This document shows, piece after piece, positions 44,284 to 53,856 of a DNA stretch of 64,000 nucleotides; within the stretch, counting starts at the first letter, position 1; each line of letters begins with the position of its first letter. The notes beneath the pieces are model-generated. The model saw nothing but the letters and a program-made list of their open reading frames with translations. It did not search any database and was not told where the DNA came from. Source of the DNA: a bacterium (lineage in GTDB: Bacteria; Bacillota; Clostridia; Lachnospirales; Lachnospiraceae); contig JAUNGE010000009.1 of NCBI GenBank assembly GCA_030524675.1, positions 1 to 64,000 on the forward strand, written 5' to 3'. A program made the position numbers and the translations under genes.

Positions 44284-44550
44284 TTACAGTTCGCCCAGAC
44301 CGCTCTCGATGGCTGCGGAGATAGTCTCCATAGCCTCTGCCTCGTCCACACCATCACAAATCAGAGTGATGTCTGTGCCGCATTTGATGCCTGCTGCCAT
44401 AACATTCAATACACTCTTTGCGATGATCTTCTTCTCACCACACTCAATAATAACATCACATTTGAACTTCATAGCAGTCTGAGATAACACTCCTGCTGGT
44501 CTTAAGTGTAATCCGGATGGATTCTTTACTGTTAAGCTCTTTGTCAACAT
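44284..44550 (-). CDS. ptsH: HPr-family phosphocarrier protein
   Basis: The 88-residue protein has the PTS phosphorylation site His15 in SGLHLRPAG and the regulatory Ser46 in AKSVLNVM, so both phosphotransfer and HprK control are possible. It would carry phosphate from enzyme I to sugar permeases and, as P-Ser-HPr, support CcpA. No ptsI is next to it, as in many Lachnospiraceae that have several HPr copies. A close relative (Crh) lacks His15, which is present here. Confidence 0.92.
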   Translation of the reverse strand: MLTKSLTVKNPSGLHLRPAGVLSQTAMKFKCDVIIECGEKKIIAKSVLNVMAAGIKCGTDITLICDGVDEAEAMETISAAIESGLGEL

Positions 44551-44657
44551 ACCTCTGTCTCCTTTTTTCGTACATTTTTACTAACAATGACCTGGTTGGC
44601 CTTGCTTCTATTTGAATTTTATTACAAATTTACACACATGTCAAGAAAAAAGACAAC

Positions 44658-46097
44658 CTAAAATTTTTTCCATGTATCCCTCACAAAAAGCAGCAAAATA
44701 GGGAAAATTTCCAGTCTTCCTGCAAGCATATCAAACGTCAGAATTATCTTTGCAGGATTTGAGAAAACGGAAAAATTCGCTGCCGGTCCGACCAGCTCTA
44801 AGCCAGGACCGATGTTGTTGATTGTGGCGGCCACAGCGGTAAAGTTCGTCACGAGGTCCTTCTCATCCAGCGCAATCAAAAGCACAGAGAACGAGAAAAT
44901 CAGGATATACGCCACCATGAACACATTTGTCATGCGCACCACCTCATGTTCCACCATTTTTCCATCCATCTTGATTTTCTGGACACTCCTCGGATGCAAA
45001 AACTGGTGCAGTTCTTTTCTCATGCTCTTTAAGAGGATAATAAAACGGGATACCTTGATACCACCGCCGGTACTTCCCGCGCAGGCTCCCACAAACATCA
45101 ACATCACCAGAATGGTGCGCGACAGCTGCGGCCACACATTGAAATCCACCGTGGAATACCCTGTCGTTGTGATGATGGAGCCGACCTGAAACGCCGCATG
45201 GTGAAGCGAGTCACGCACTCCCCCATGAATTCCCAGAATATCCACAGTAATCACTGCAATCGAGGCAACAATAATCAACAGATACCATCTCAGCTCTTCT
45301 ATCTGGAATGCCTGTTTTACTTTTCCCATCAAAAGAAAGAAGTATACGTTGAAATTCACACCAAACAAAATCATAAAGATGGTAATCACTGTCTGCGCAT
45401 AGCTGGAATACCCTGCTATACTGTCATTTTTAATTCCAAATCCTCCTGTTCCCGCCGTTCCGAAAGAGAGCGTCAGCGCATCAAACAGAGGCATTTTCCC
45501 CAAGAGAAGCAAAATAATCTGCAAAATGGTCATTCCGATATAAATCTCATACAAAATGGTTGCTGTGGATTTTACTGTGGGCACCAGGCGGCTCACAGAA
45601 GGCCCAGGGCTCTCCGCTTTCATCAGGTTCATGTAGGAACCGCCATCCATCGGAAGAATGGTGAGCAGAAAAACCAAAACTCCCATTCCTCCAATCCAGT
45701 GCGTAAAACTTCTCCAAAAAAGGATGCATCTGGGAAGGCTCTCCACATCCGCCAGAATACTCGCTCCGGTAGTCGTAAATCCAGAGACCGTCTCAAAAAC
45801 AGCGTCAATCGGGTTTTTGATGGAACCGCTGATGACAAACGGCAGGCTCCCCAAAAGACTGAGCACAATCCAGCTCAAAGCCACGATCACAAACCCTTCT
45901 TTTACATAAAACACTTTGTTTTCCGGTTTTTTTCTTGTCAAGCCAAATCCAATCAGCAGGCACAGCGCAATCGTAATGACAAAAGACCATCCCGCCTTCT
46001 CCCAATAAATCAGACCCACCAGGGCGGAAAGCATCAGAAGAACCCCCTCCAGCTTCACAACCAGCCCCAGTGTGTATGAAATCATTGAAGTATTCAT
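44658..46097 (-). CDS. trkH: Trk-type potassium transporter, membrane subunit
   Basis: The 479-residue protein has four repeated membrane-pore-membrane units with selectivity-filter-like glycines: TVSGFTTTGASIL, SFGTAGTGGFGIKN, ITTTGYSTVDFN and TAVAATINNIGPGLE. It moves K+ together with the cytoplasmic TrkA encoded just upstream. ATG 46097 has GGAGGAG upstream. The gap to trkA is about 60 bases. Confidence 0.95.
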   Translation of the reverse strand: MNTSMISYTLGLVVKLEGVLLMLSALVGLIYWEKAGWSFVITIALCLLIGFGLTRKKPENKVFYVKEGFVIVALSWIVLSLLGSLPFVISGSIKNPIDAVFETVSGFTTTGASILADVESLPRCILFWRSFTHWIGGMGVLVFLLTILPMDGGSYMNLMKAESPGPSVSRLVPTVKSTATILYEIYIGMTILQIILLLLGKMPLFDALTLSFGTAGTGGFGIKNDSIAGYSSYAQTVITIFMILFGVNFNVYFFLLMGKVKQAFQIEELRWYLLIIVASIAVITVDILGIHGGVRDSLHHAAFQVGSIITTTGYSTVDFNVWPQLSRTILVMLMFVGACAGSTGGGIKVSRFIILLKSMRKELHQFLHPRSVQKIKMDGKMVEHEVVRMTNVFMVAYILIFSFSVLLIALDEKDLVTNFTAVAATINNIGPGLELVGPAANFSVFSNPAKIILTFDMLAGRLEIFPILLLFVRDTWKKF

Positions 46098-46158
46098 AAA
46101 CTCCTCCACTTCACAGCATGTGCAGCATCTTATTCTGCTCTGCTTTTTTCCTCAATCC

Positions 46159-47517
46159 TTATCTTTTCAAAATATCCTGAATGTCGTGAAGTCCTTTCTG
46201 CGTTGTCACAACAATGACGGTATCGCCCACCTCGATGGTGTCCTGGCCGCGCGGAATCAGGACTCTGCCCCGTCGGTTGATACAGCCTATCAGAAGATTG
46301 TCTTTCAGAGAAAGCTCCATCAGAGATTTTCCTGTCACCTGGGAGTTCTCATGGATGGAAAACTCCAGTGCCTCCGCGCGGTTATCGAGAATCTGGTACA
46401 AGGTCTCCACGTTGCTGCCGATAGAGTTCTTCATCGCACGCACATACTGAAGAATATAGTCGGCCGTGATATATTTCGGATAGATAACGCTTCCCAAATC
46501 CAGCTTGTCGATAATCTCATCGAACGCAATCCGCTTGACTCTCGTCACCAACTTTGCCGCGGTTCTCTCTTTTGCGTACAGAGCCAGCATAATATTCTCC
46601 TCATCCATATTTGTCAGAGTCACAAATCCTTCTGTCCGCGTCATCCCCTCCTGCATCAGCAACTTTTTATCTGTGGCGTCTCCGTTGATTATCATAGCGC
46701 CTGGCAGCTCTTCCTCCAACTCATCGCAGCGGCTTTTGTTCTTCTCGATAATCCGCACGTCGATTTTCATCTCCAGAAGCTGCTTTGCCAGATAAAATGT
46801 CGTTGTCCCGCCGCCTACAATAATACAATTTTTCACCTGATTTGTCTTCAGACCGATTTTTTTGAAGAACTGCGCCGCATTTTGCGGGGAGGCAATCAGG
46901 GATACTCTGTCGTCATTGTGCAGCATAAAATCACCGTTCGGGATAAACACCGACTCCTGCCGCTCCACCGCAGTCACCAGGATATCGCAGCGAAGTCGTT
47001 CTCTCACTTCTGCCACCGTCATCTGGTCAAGGCGAAACTCCGGACGAATCCTGAACTTTAACAGTTCCACTCTTCCCTTCGCAAACGCGTCAATCTGAAT
47101 CGCGGACGGAAAGCGAAGCAATCTCGCAATCTCTGTCGCTGCCGCCAGCTCCGGATTAATAATCATGGAAATTCCCAGCTGTTCTCTGATAAAATCTATC
47201 TCCTGGCTGTACACAGGATTGCGCACTCTGGCAATCGTGTGACACCGTCTTGCTTTCTTCGCAATCACGCAGCAGAGCAGATTTAACTCGTCCGACTCTG
47301 TCACGGCAATCAGCATATCGGCATGGTCCACGCCCGCCTCCATCTGTGTATTGATGCTGGAACCATTTCCCTGCACTCTCAGCGCGTCAATATTTTCTGG
47401 TATTTCCTGCAGTTTTTCCAGAGAAGTGTCCACAACTGCGATATTATGATGTTCTTCTGCCAGCTGTTCCGCCAGCGTCATTCCCACTTCCCCACATCCT
47501 ATAATTATAATATCCAT
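46159..47517 (-). CDS. trkA: Trk-type potassium transporter, NAD-binding regulatory subunit
   Basis: The 452-residue protein holds two RCK_N Rossmann domains (MDIIIIGCGEVGMTLAEQL at residue 1 and KNCIIVGGGTTTFYLAKQLLEM near residue 228), each followed by an RCK_C domain (for example VGDTVIVVTTQKG at the end). It gates TrkH by binding NAD(H) or ATP. The trkA-trkH order and close spacing support one operon, possibly with queH further upstream. Confidence 0.95.
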   Translation of the reverse strand: MDIIIIGCGEVGMTLAEQLAEEHHNIAVVDTSLEKLQEIPENIDALRVQGNGSSINTQMEAGVDHADMLIAVTESDELNLLCCVIAKKARRCHTIARVRNPVYSQEIDFIREQLGISMIINPELAAATEIARLLRFPSAIQIDAFAKGRVELLKFRIRPEFRLDQMTVAEVRERLRCDILVTAVERQESVFIPNGDFMLHNDDRVSLIASPQNAAQFFKKIGLKTNQVKNCIIVGGGTTTFYLAKQLLEMKIDVRIIEKNKSRCDELEEELPGAMIINGDATDKKLLMQEGMTRTEGFVTLTNMDEENIMLALYAKERTAAKLVTRVKRIAFDEIIDKLDLGSVIYPKYITADYILQYVRAMKNSIGSNVETLYQILDNRAEALEFSIHENSQVTGKSLMELSLKDNLLIGCINRRGRVLIPRGQDTIEVGDTVIVVTTQKGLHDIQDILKR

Positions 47518-47581
47518 ATCTCACGATTCCTTTTGCTTCCTTTTTTCTTTTTCTCAGGCTTCCGTTCCGTATGCTCTCTGT

Positions 47582-48244
47582 CTATTTTCTTTGCTCTCTT
47601 TCCTGTCTATCCGTACCTGTCTCCTCTGTCTGCTCCCGCCTTGAAAACACACATCCGCAGTAATTTTGCCGGTACAGCCCATACGCCTCGGACAGCTCCA
47701 CTGAGCGCTTATAACCGTTTTTCTTCTTAAAATCAGAGGGCAGATAGCAGACTCCGCATGTTTTCGCTTCTTCCTCCCCGATTTGATTGAGTTTTGCCGC
47801 ATTTTTCAAGGGACTGATGGAGAGCGTCGTCGTCACATAGTCAAACTTTCCTGCCTTCGCCATCCTCGCTGCCTCTGCGAGCCGCATCCGAAAACATACT
47901 TCACACCTGGCGCCGCCCTCCGGCTCTTTCTCCAGGCCGCGCACCGCTTCATAGTACTCCTGCGGGCGGTACGTCCCTTCCAGAAATGTCACAGGATGCA
48001 GCGTCTTCATATCCTGAATCAGCCGCCTCTGCTCGTTTGTGCGCATCTCATACTCTTTTGGCGGATAAATATTCGGATTATAGTAAAAGACAGTGATCTT
48101 CATGTACTGGGACAAATACTCCAGCACATAGCTGCTGCACGGCGCACAGCAGCTGTGCAGCAAAAGCGAGGGAACTCTCCCCTCCTTCTGCCAGGTCTCT
48201 ATCAGCCGTTCCAGTTCTTTCTGATAATTTCTGTTGTTTGCCAT
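47582..48244 (-). CDS. queH: Epoxyqueuosine reductase
   Basis: QueH makes queuosine from epoxyqueuosine in tRNA, replacing QueG. The 220-residue protein has the metal-binding HSCCAPCSSY start and later cysteines in CEVCFRMRLAEAA and YCGCVFS, with the TTTLSISPLKNAAKLN block. I start at MANNRNYQ (ATG 48244, GGAAG about ten bases upstream); the longer reading frame begins in unrelated sequence. It is between rpoD and trkA. Confidence 0.94.
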   Translation of the reverse strand: MANNRNYQKELERLIETWQKEGRVPSLLLHSCCAPCSSYVLEYLSQYMKITVFYYNPNIYPPKEYEMRTNEQRRLIQDMKTLHPVTFLEGTYRPQEYYEAVRGLEKEPEGGARCEVCFRMRLAEAARMAKAGKFDYVTTTLSISPLKNAAKLNQIGEEEAKTCGVCYLPSDFKKKNGYKRSVELSEAYGLYRQNYCGCVFSRREQTEETGTDRQEREQRK

Positions 48245-48415
48245 CTCGGGCTGCTTCCTTTCTCCGCGCATATTTCCCGCATATTTTCTATATCCCGCCA
48301 TACGCAAAGACACAAAAACTGCCTGCTGTTCCATGTGATGCGGCCCTGCAGGCCCGCCGCACCTGAAATCACAGGCAGTCCGTATCTTATGTGTATGTTA
48401 GGTTATGCGTACTTC

Positions 48416-49543
48416 TTAGAGGAAATCACGGATTCTCTTGCTTCTGACAGGATTGCGCAGCTTGCGCAGCGCCTTTGCCTCTATCTGTCTGATACGCTCT
48501 CTCGTCACCTTGAATTCTTTTCCCACTTCTTCCAGTGTACGCGGATGTCCATCTTCCAGACCGAACCGCAGTACGATCACCTGGCGTTCTCTCTCTTTCA
48601 GGTCTCCCAAAAGCGCATCTATGTGCTCGCGCAGCATCACAGATTCCACATTTCCTTCCGGCGTCACCACATTGTTGTCTGCCACAAAATCACCGAGGTT
48701 GGAGTCGTCTTCTTCTCCGATTGGAGTCTCCAGGGATGCTGGTTCTCTCGCAATCTGCATAATCTCCATCACTTTGTCTTCCGTCATCTCCAAAGCCTCT
48801 GCAAGCTCTGTGACAGACGGTTCGTAGCCTAGTTCCAATGTCAGTTTACGCTGCATCTTGGACATCTTATTAATGGTCTCGACCATATGTACAGGGACAC
48901 GGATGGTTCTTGCCTGGTCTGCCAACGCTCTCGTCACAGACTGGCGAATCCACCAGGTTGCGTAGGTGCTGAGTTTATATCCCTTTGTATAGTCGAACTT
49001 TTCAACGCCCTTAATAAGTCCAAGGTTTCCTTCCTGAACCAAATCCAGAAAGCTCATGCCGCGTCCTGTGTAACGCTTGGCAATGCTCACTACCAGCCTT
49101 AAATTTGCCTCAATCAGACGTTCCTTCGCAGATTCGTCTCCCTCTGCTTTTCGTTTCGCCAGGCGCAATTCTTCCTCCGCACTCAAGAGAGGAACTGTGC
49201 CGATTTCTTTCAAATACATACGGACCGGATCTTCGGTTCCAATACCTTCCAAAAGGTCAATCGCGTCTATGTCGATGTCTTCTTCCTCCACATCGTCCAT
49301 AAAACTGTCATCAACGTCATCCAGAAGAAGCGGGTCCCCTGCCAATATCGCCTCGTCGATCATGGCTGGTACGACGTCGATATTGTGATGCTCCATGTAA
49401 TTGTAAATCTCTTCCATCTGCTCTGGCGACAGGTTTTCACCGGCAAAAAAGTCGTTCACTTCTGTCGTGTCCAATGTGTTGTTTTTCTTCTTACCAATTT
49501 CAACCAGTTTCTGCAGTTTCTCTAAAAAAATATTTTTTTCCAC
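48416..49543 (-). CDS. rpoD: RNA polymerase sigma factor RpoD (SigA)
   Basis: The 375-residue primary sigma factor has region 1.1, 1.2 ([12 protein letters not shown]), region 2 ([34 protein letters not shown] for -10 recognition), region 3 and region 4.2 ([28 protein letters not shown]) for the -35 box. Length is close to B. subtilis SigA (371). The GTG at 49543 is preferred because AAAGGA is nine bases upstream; the ATG at 49570 (MLEAKGTLF) lacks one. dnaG is not adjacent. Most promoters marked in this window are of its type. Confidence 0.96.
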   Translation of the reverse strand: MEKNIFLEKLQKLVEIGKKKNNTLDTTEVNDFFAGENLSPEQMEEIYNYMEHHNIDVVPAMIDEAILAGDPLLLDDVDDSFMDDVEEEDIDIDAIDLLEGIGTEDPVRMYLKEIGTVPLLSAEEELRLAKRKAEGDESAKERLIEANLRLVVSIAKRYTGRGMSFLDLVQEGNLGLIKGVEKFDYTKGYKLSTYATWWIRQSVTRALADQARTIRVPVHMVETINKMSKMQRKLTLELGYEPSVTELAEALEMTEDKVMEIMQIAREPASLETPIGEEDDSNLGDFVADNNVVTPEGNVESVMLREHIDALLGDLKERERQVIVLRFGLEDGHPRTLEEVGKEFKVTRERIRQIEAKALRKLRNPVRSKRIRDFL

Positions 49544-49663
49544 GAATAACGTTCCTTTCGCTTCTAGCATGTAATAACACCTACACAGTCTAACATTATA
49601 TACTAATTCTCAACAATTTTCAACAGCGAAAATCAACTTTTCCAAATATCCTTCACTTCATTT

Positions 49664-50635
49664 TCAGGAAACCGAAGCATCGCCCGCTGTCTCCTGTATC
49701 TCTGCCTCCTGCAGGGCTTCTTCCTCCTCGGAAATTTCCGGTTCTGGCTGTGCATCCCGCAGAATCTGGATTGCCTGTCTACAGTTTACAATCTCCACCT
49801 CCGTGTACGTTCCGCCGAACTCACCGTCCACCACCCAGTCAACTGGAAGCTCCGATTCTACCTTCAGCTCATGCGCACGGAACTTGTGGACATACTCATT
49901 TTTCTCTTCCTTAAAAAACATATAGGAGATAATATTGTTCAAATCCAGCGGCGTCTTCGGCATCTTAATCAGCAGAACCTCAAATTCGCCGTCGTCCAGC
50001 TCCACTTCCTGGTTAATCAGGCCCTTGAATCCGCCGACACTCTTTGTGTTCGTCACCATGCCAAAGATAAATTCACCCTCGACCTGCTCTGTCTCACAGC
50101 TCACTCTCATGTGGTAGGATTTCAACTGCACAATGCGTTTCACCGCCTCCAGCATATATGCCTGATGCCCCAGAATATTTTTGAATTCCTGGGACGTCAT
50201 GTAGGACACATCCGTAAAAGCCCCGAATGCTGCAATGTAGACAAAATGCCGCTCTCCCAACTTTCCCACATCGACTGCAAACGGTGTCCCTTCCACAACA
50301 GTCTGCGCTGCCCGCTCCATATTTTTGGAGATTTTCAGACTGGAGGCAAAATCATTTGTGGAACCCGCCGGAATGTATCCCAAAACCGGCTTCTTTTTCA
50401 CATGCATCAGCCCGCTTATGACCTCATTTAAAGTGCCGTCACCGCCGCTGCAAACTACCATACTCACTCTGCCGCCCCATTTTTCGGCAATCTCTCTGGC
50501 ATGCCCCTGACTCTGTGTCACCAAGACCTCCGGACGATATCCTGCCTTCACAAAGATGTCCAGAATCTTCAAAAGTCTGGGGCGAATCTGTTCTTTTCCA
50601 GACCGCGGATTAATAATAAAAAGCATTTTTTTCAA
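49664..50635 (-). CDS. Diacylglycerol/lipid kinase family protein
   Basis: The 323-residue protein shows the diacylglycerol kinase catalytic domain: FIINPRSGKEQIRP at the start, VCSGGDGTLNEVISGL with the GGDGT loop, and LGYIPAGSTNDFASSL. It resembles DgkB/YegS and could phosphorylate diacylglycerol from lipoteichoic acid turnover. The likely start is TTG 50635 with GGAG upstream, since the in-frame ATG three codons later is too far from it. The C-terminal tail (EEEEALQEAEIQETAG) is unusually acidic. Confidence 0.9.
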   Translation of the reverse strand: MKKMLFIINPRSGKEQIRPRLLKILDIFVKAGYRPEVLVTQSQGHAREIAEKWGGRVSMVVCSGGDGTLNEVISGLMHVKKKPVLGYIPAGSTNDFASSLKISKNMERAAQTVVEGTPFAVDVGKLGERHFVYIAAFGAFTDVSYMTSQEFKNILGHQAYMLEAVKRIVQLKSYHMRVSCETEQVEGEFIFGMVTNTKSVGGFKGLINQEVELDDGEFEVLLIKMPKTPLDLNNIISYMFFKEEKNEYVHKFRAHELKVESELPVDWVVDGEFGGTYTEVEIVNCRQAIQILRDAQPEPEISEEEEALQEAEIQETAGDASVS

Positions 50636-50690
50636 ATGAATCGCTCTCCTCTTTTACTGCTGTGAATCTTTTCTCATTTCCTATCTATCA

Positions 50691-51809
50691 TTATAGCCAT
50701 TTCCGGTATGCTGCAAATGCGCTGGGCAGCCCATACTCTGTCTGAAGCTTCTGCTTCTCCACCCACAGATACGCTTCCGGCACGGCCTGCACCTTCACAA
50801 AATATCCAGTCATATGCCATTCCACATGGGAAAAGATGTGTTTCGCCTCCGGCAGCGGCTGCACAGATACGACATCTGTCTGCGAAATCCCTGCTTCCCG
50901 AAGCATCTCTTCTCTCTCCAGCTTCCCATCAAAATTTGGAAGTTCATACAGTCCCGCCAAAAGCCCGCTGTCAGCGCGTTTTCGCAGGGCCACATGTATT
51001 CCATCCACCCCTTCTAGCACCAGCACTGTGCGAAGTTCTTTTCTGCGCGCTTTCTTCGGCATCTTCACCGGCACCTGCTGCTCCGCGTGCTGTCTATGCG
51101 CCAGGCACAGGGAGGCCAGCGGACATTCCTCGCATTTTGGCGCGCCGTTTGGGATACAGACCATGGCGCCAATCTCCATCAGCGCCTGATTATAGTTTCC
51201 TGGCTCGTCCTGCGGCATCGTCTCTGAGAGAAGCACCTCCATAGATTTTTTGACGGAAGCTTTCAGCACATCCTCCCTGCTCAAAAGCACGCGGGAAATC
51301 ACGCGCAGCACATTTCCGTCCACCGCTGGCACGGCAATCCCATAGGCAATCGAGGCAATCGCTCCGGCCGTGTAGCTTCCGATGCCTGGAAGCGCCAGAA
51401 GCTCCTCATAGGAAGCCGGAAGCTCGCCGCCGTGCCTCTCACAGACAATCTGCGCCGCTTTTTTCAAGTTTCTCGCGCGATTGTAATATCCCAACCCTTC
51501 CCAGAGTTTCATCAGCCGGTCGTCCGGCACTTCCGCCAGCGCCCGCGCATCCGGACATTCTGCCAGAAAGCGCTCATAATAGGGTTTTACCGCTTCCACT
51601 CTGGTCTGCTGCAGCATAATCTCCGAAATCCACACGCGGTACGCTTCCGGCCTCTCCCTCCACGGAAGGACTCTGGCATGGCGGCGAAACCACGCCAGCA
51701 GAGGTGCATTTCCCGCCCGCAGCCGTTCTTTCGGTGAAAGCGGACGGCTCTCATCCTCCAGAACCTGCAGTTCTTCATACCAGTTTTTCAAAGAAACCTC
51801 TCCTTCCAT
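50691..51809 (-). CDS. mutY: A/G-specific adenine glycosylase
   Basis: MutY removes adenine mispaired with 8-oxoguanine. It has VWISEIMLQQTRVEAV, the catalytic helix-hairpin-helix LPGIGSYTAGAIASIAYG with the catalytic Asp in VDGNVLRV, the [4Fe-4S] cysteines in CIPNGAPKCEECPLASLC, and a C-terminal NUDIX-like domain with KHIFSHVEWHM. The start is uncertain: ATG 51809 has only AGGA upstream, while TTG 51791 has AAGGAG seven bases away. One copy of the dispersed 50-bp element lies 40 bases before the ATG. Confidence 0.94.
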   Translation of the reverse strand: MEGEVSLKNWYEELQVLEDESRPLSPKERLRAGNAPLLAWFRRHARVLPWRERPEAYRVWISEIMLQQTRVEAVKPYYERFLAECPDARALAEVPDDRLMKLWEGLGYYNRARNLKKAAQIVCERHGGELPASYEELLALPGIGSYTAGAIASIAYGIAVPAVDGNVLRVISRVLLSREDVLKASVKKSMEVLLSETMPQDEPGNYNQALMEIGAMVCIPNGAPKCEECPLASLCLAHRQHAEQQVPVKMPKKARRKELRTVLVLEGVDGIHVALRKRADSGLLAGLYELPNFDGKLEREEMLREAGISQTDVVSVQPLPEAKHIFSHVEWHMTGYFVKVQAVPEAYLWVEKQKLQTEYGLPSAFAAYRKWL

Positions 51810-51848
51810 CTGTCACTGTCCTGTTTTTCTCAGGTTTTCTCAGGTCTT

Positions 51849-51898
51849 GTTTCAATCCTCTCTCGGTAATTTCACAGAATGTGACGAAATTTTAAATC
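51849..51898 (-). repeat. Dispersed ~50-bp element, copy B (between pepP and mutY)
   Basis: On the plus strand GTTTCAATCCTCTCTCGG, TAATTTCACAG, then GTGACGAAATTTTAAATC. Its far end overlaps the last codons and stop of the aminopeptidase P gene. Confidence 0.85.
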
Positions 51899-53685
51899 TC
51901 TCTTGTCGCTTCTTTCAGCCAGATACGCTCGTCCTCTGTCAGATACGGAGAAATTTTCTGATATACTTCTTTGTGGTACACATTCAGAAGCTCTTTGTCA
52001 CGCTTCTCCAGAAATCTCTCATCAATGGCATCCAGGTCAATCGGCACAAAGGTCAGATGTTCAAACGCCATAAACTGACCGTACTCATTCTTCTCCGCCT
52101 TCACGCACACCAGCAGGTTTTCCGTGCGGATACCGTGGCTTCCTTCAAAGTATAACCCAGGTTCATCAGAAGTAATCATGCCTTCCTCCAAAACGCAGTT
52201 ATCTTTTCTGTCCGGTGTTGTTTTCCAGCGGAACTGATTCGGTCTCTCATGTACATTCAAAAGGTATCCCACACCGTGGCCTGTGCCGTGGTTGAAGTTC
52301 AGACCTCTCTGCCAGAACAGTTCGCGCGCCGCATAGTCCAGATTCAAACCAGAGCAGCCGTACAGGAATTTTGCCGCAGCCAAGCGGAGCATACTCGCCG
52401 CAACCAAGGTAAAATGCTCCTTCTGCACATCGTCCACTGGGCCTAACGCAATCGTTCTCGTGATATCGGTCGTTCCCTCATAGTACTGGCCGCCGGAATC
52501 CACCAGATACAGTCCTTCTGGTTTCAGCACTGTGTTGCTCTCCTTCGTCGCAGAATAATGACACATGGCGGCATTCGCACCGTACGCAGAGATCGTGCCG
52601 AAAGAAAGTCCCAGATTTCCCTCCTGCTCTCTTCTCAGACTCTCCAGCTTGTCCGAAACGCTGATTTCATCCATCGGAATCTTGCCGATATTCTGTTTCA
52701 GCCAGTAGATAAACTTTGTCACCGCCACACCATCTTTGATGTGCGCATGTTTCTGGTTCTGTACTTCCACCGGATTCTTGATGGCTTTTGCCAGCGCAGT
52801 CGGGTTCATCTTCTCAATGATCGTATTGGAATCGTTCAGGTTCTTGTAGATGGCATAATTCACCTTTGCCTTCTCCAGAAGGACTTTCTCGCCGTTCATC
52901 TGAAGGATGTGCGCATACACACTGTCATACGGACGAATCTGCACACCGAGCCCCGCCAGGTACGCCTTCACTTCCTCATTCAAAGTCTCTTCCTGAATAA
53001 ACAGATAGAAGGTATCCATTGTCACAACAGCATAGGAAAGTACAATCGGATTGCATGGAACATCGTTTCCGCGCACATTGAGCAGCCAGACAATATCATC
53101 CACGGTTGCTAAGATATGCGCTGTCGCGCCGCACGCTGCCATCTCCGCGCGCAGATTTGCAATTTTCTCAGATGCTGGGCAGCCTGCATATTTCTCATCC
53201 AGAATCCATACCGGCTCTTTGGAAAGCGCTGGGCGGTCCTCCCAGATTTCACCTACCAAATCTTTGTCATACACAATCGACACGCCCTGTGCCGCCAGCA
53301 TTTTTTCCATCTTCTCGCCCGCCAGGGAATTCACCACGCGGCCGTCAAATCCTAACACGTCCCCATCCTTTAAAGTATTTTTCAGGAATTCATCCGTGGT
53401 CCAAACGCCCTCCTCGCCCATGCGGTATAACGTCACGCCGCTTCCTGCAATTTGTTTCGGCGCCTGAACGAAATATCTTCCGTCCGTCCAAAGACCCGCC
53501 TCATCCGGCGTCACTACGGCAATCCCCGCAGAACCGGTAAAACCGGTCAGATACTGTCTGCACTTGAAATATGCGCCGACATACTCGGACTCATGAAAAT
53601 CCGATGTCGGAACATAATAAGCCCGCACGCCATTTTCTTTCATTTTTGCTCTGAGTTTTTCAATTCTTGCTGCCGCTTCGCTCAT
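51892..53685 (-). CDS. Xaa-Pro aminopeptidase (aminopeptidase P, M24B)
   Basis: The 597-residue protein has the three-domain layout of long aminopeptidases P: two creatinase-like N-terminal domains and a C-terminal pita-bread domain. The metal ligands are in GLYLVDSGGQYYEGTTDITRTI (two Asp), GLNFNHGTGHGVGYLLNVHE (His) and EEGMITSDEPGLYFEGSHGIRTENLL (two Glu). It cleaves the N-terminal residue before proline. ATG 53685 (MSEAAARIEK) has GGAGG upstream; the longer frame is not supported. Confidence 0.95.
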   Translation of the reverse strand: MSEAAARIEKLRAKMKENGVRAYYVPTSDFHESEYVGAYFKCRQYLTGFTGSAGIAVVTPDEAGLWTDGRYFVQAPKQIAGSGVTLYRMGEEGVWTTDEFLKNTLKDGDVLGFDGRVVNSLAGEKMEKMLAAQGVSIVYDKDLVGEIWEDRPALSKEPVWILDEKYAGCPASEKIANLRAEMAACGATAHILATVDDIVWLLNVRGNDVPCNPIVLSYAVVTMDTFYLFIQEETLNEEVKAYLAGLGVQIRPYDSVYAHILQMNGEKVLLEKAKVNYAIYKNLNDSNTIIEKMNPTALAKAIKNPVEVQNQKHAHIKDGVAVTKFIYWLKQNIGKIPMDEISVSDKLESLRREQEGNLGLSFGTISAYGANAAMCHYSATKESNTVLKPEGLYLVDSGGQYYEGTTDITRTIALGPVDDVQKEHFTLVAASMLRLAAAKFLYGCSGLNLDYAARELFWQRGLNFNHGTGHGVGYLLNVHERPNQFRWKTTPDRKDNCVLEEGMITSDEPGLYFEGSHGIRTENLLVCVKAEKNEYGQFMAFEHLTFVPIDLDAIDERFLEKRDKELLNVYHKEVYQKISPYLTEDERIWLKEATREI

Positions 53686-53856
53686 TGTTTTTCTTTCCTC
53701 CATCTTATTTATAATACGATGTTGTATCATGCTTGTGAAAACAAGAGGGAATGCCGCAAAATCCAATCAAATTTCATTCTGCAACACTCCCCCTGGACTG
53801 TTTTTATGTCTATGGGACTCGCAAAACAGAAACCATTTGCTCATTTGCCCCCAACA

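Noticed and set aside
44284-44550. HPr with a missing regulatory serine (Crh-like or catabolite-blind)
   Set aside because: On counting residues both His15 and Ser46 are present; the nearby Ala replaces a different serine.
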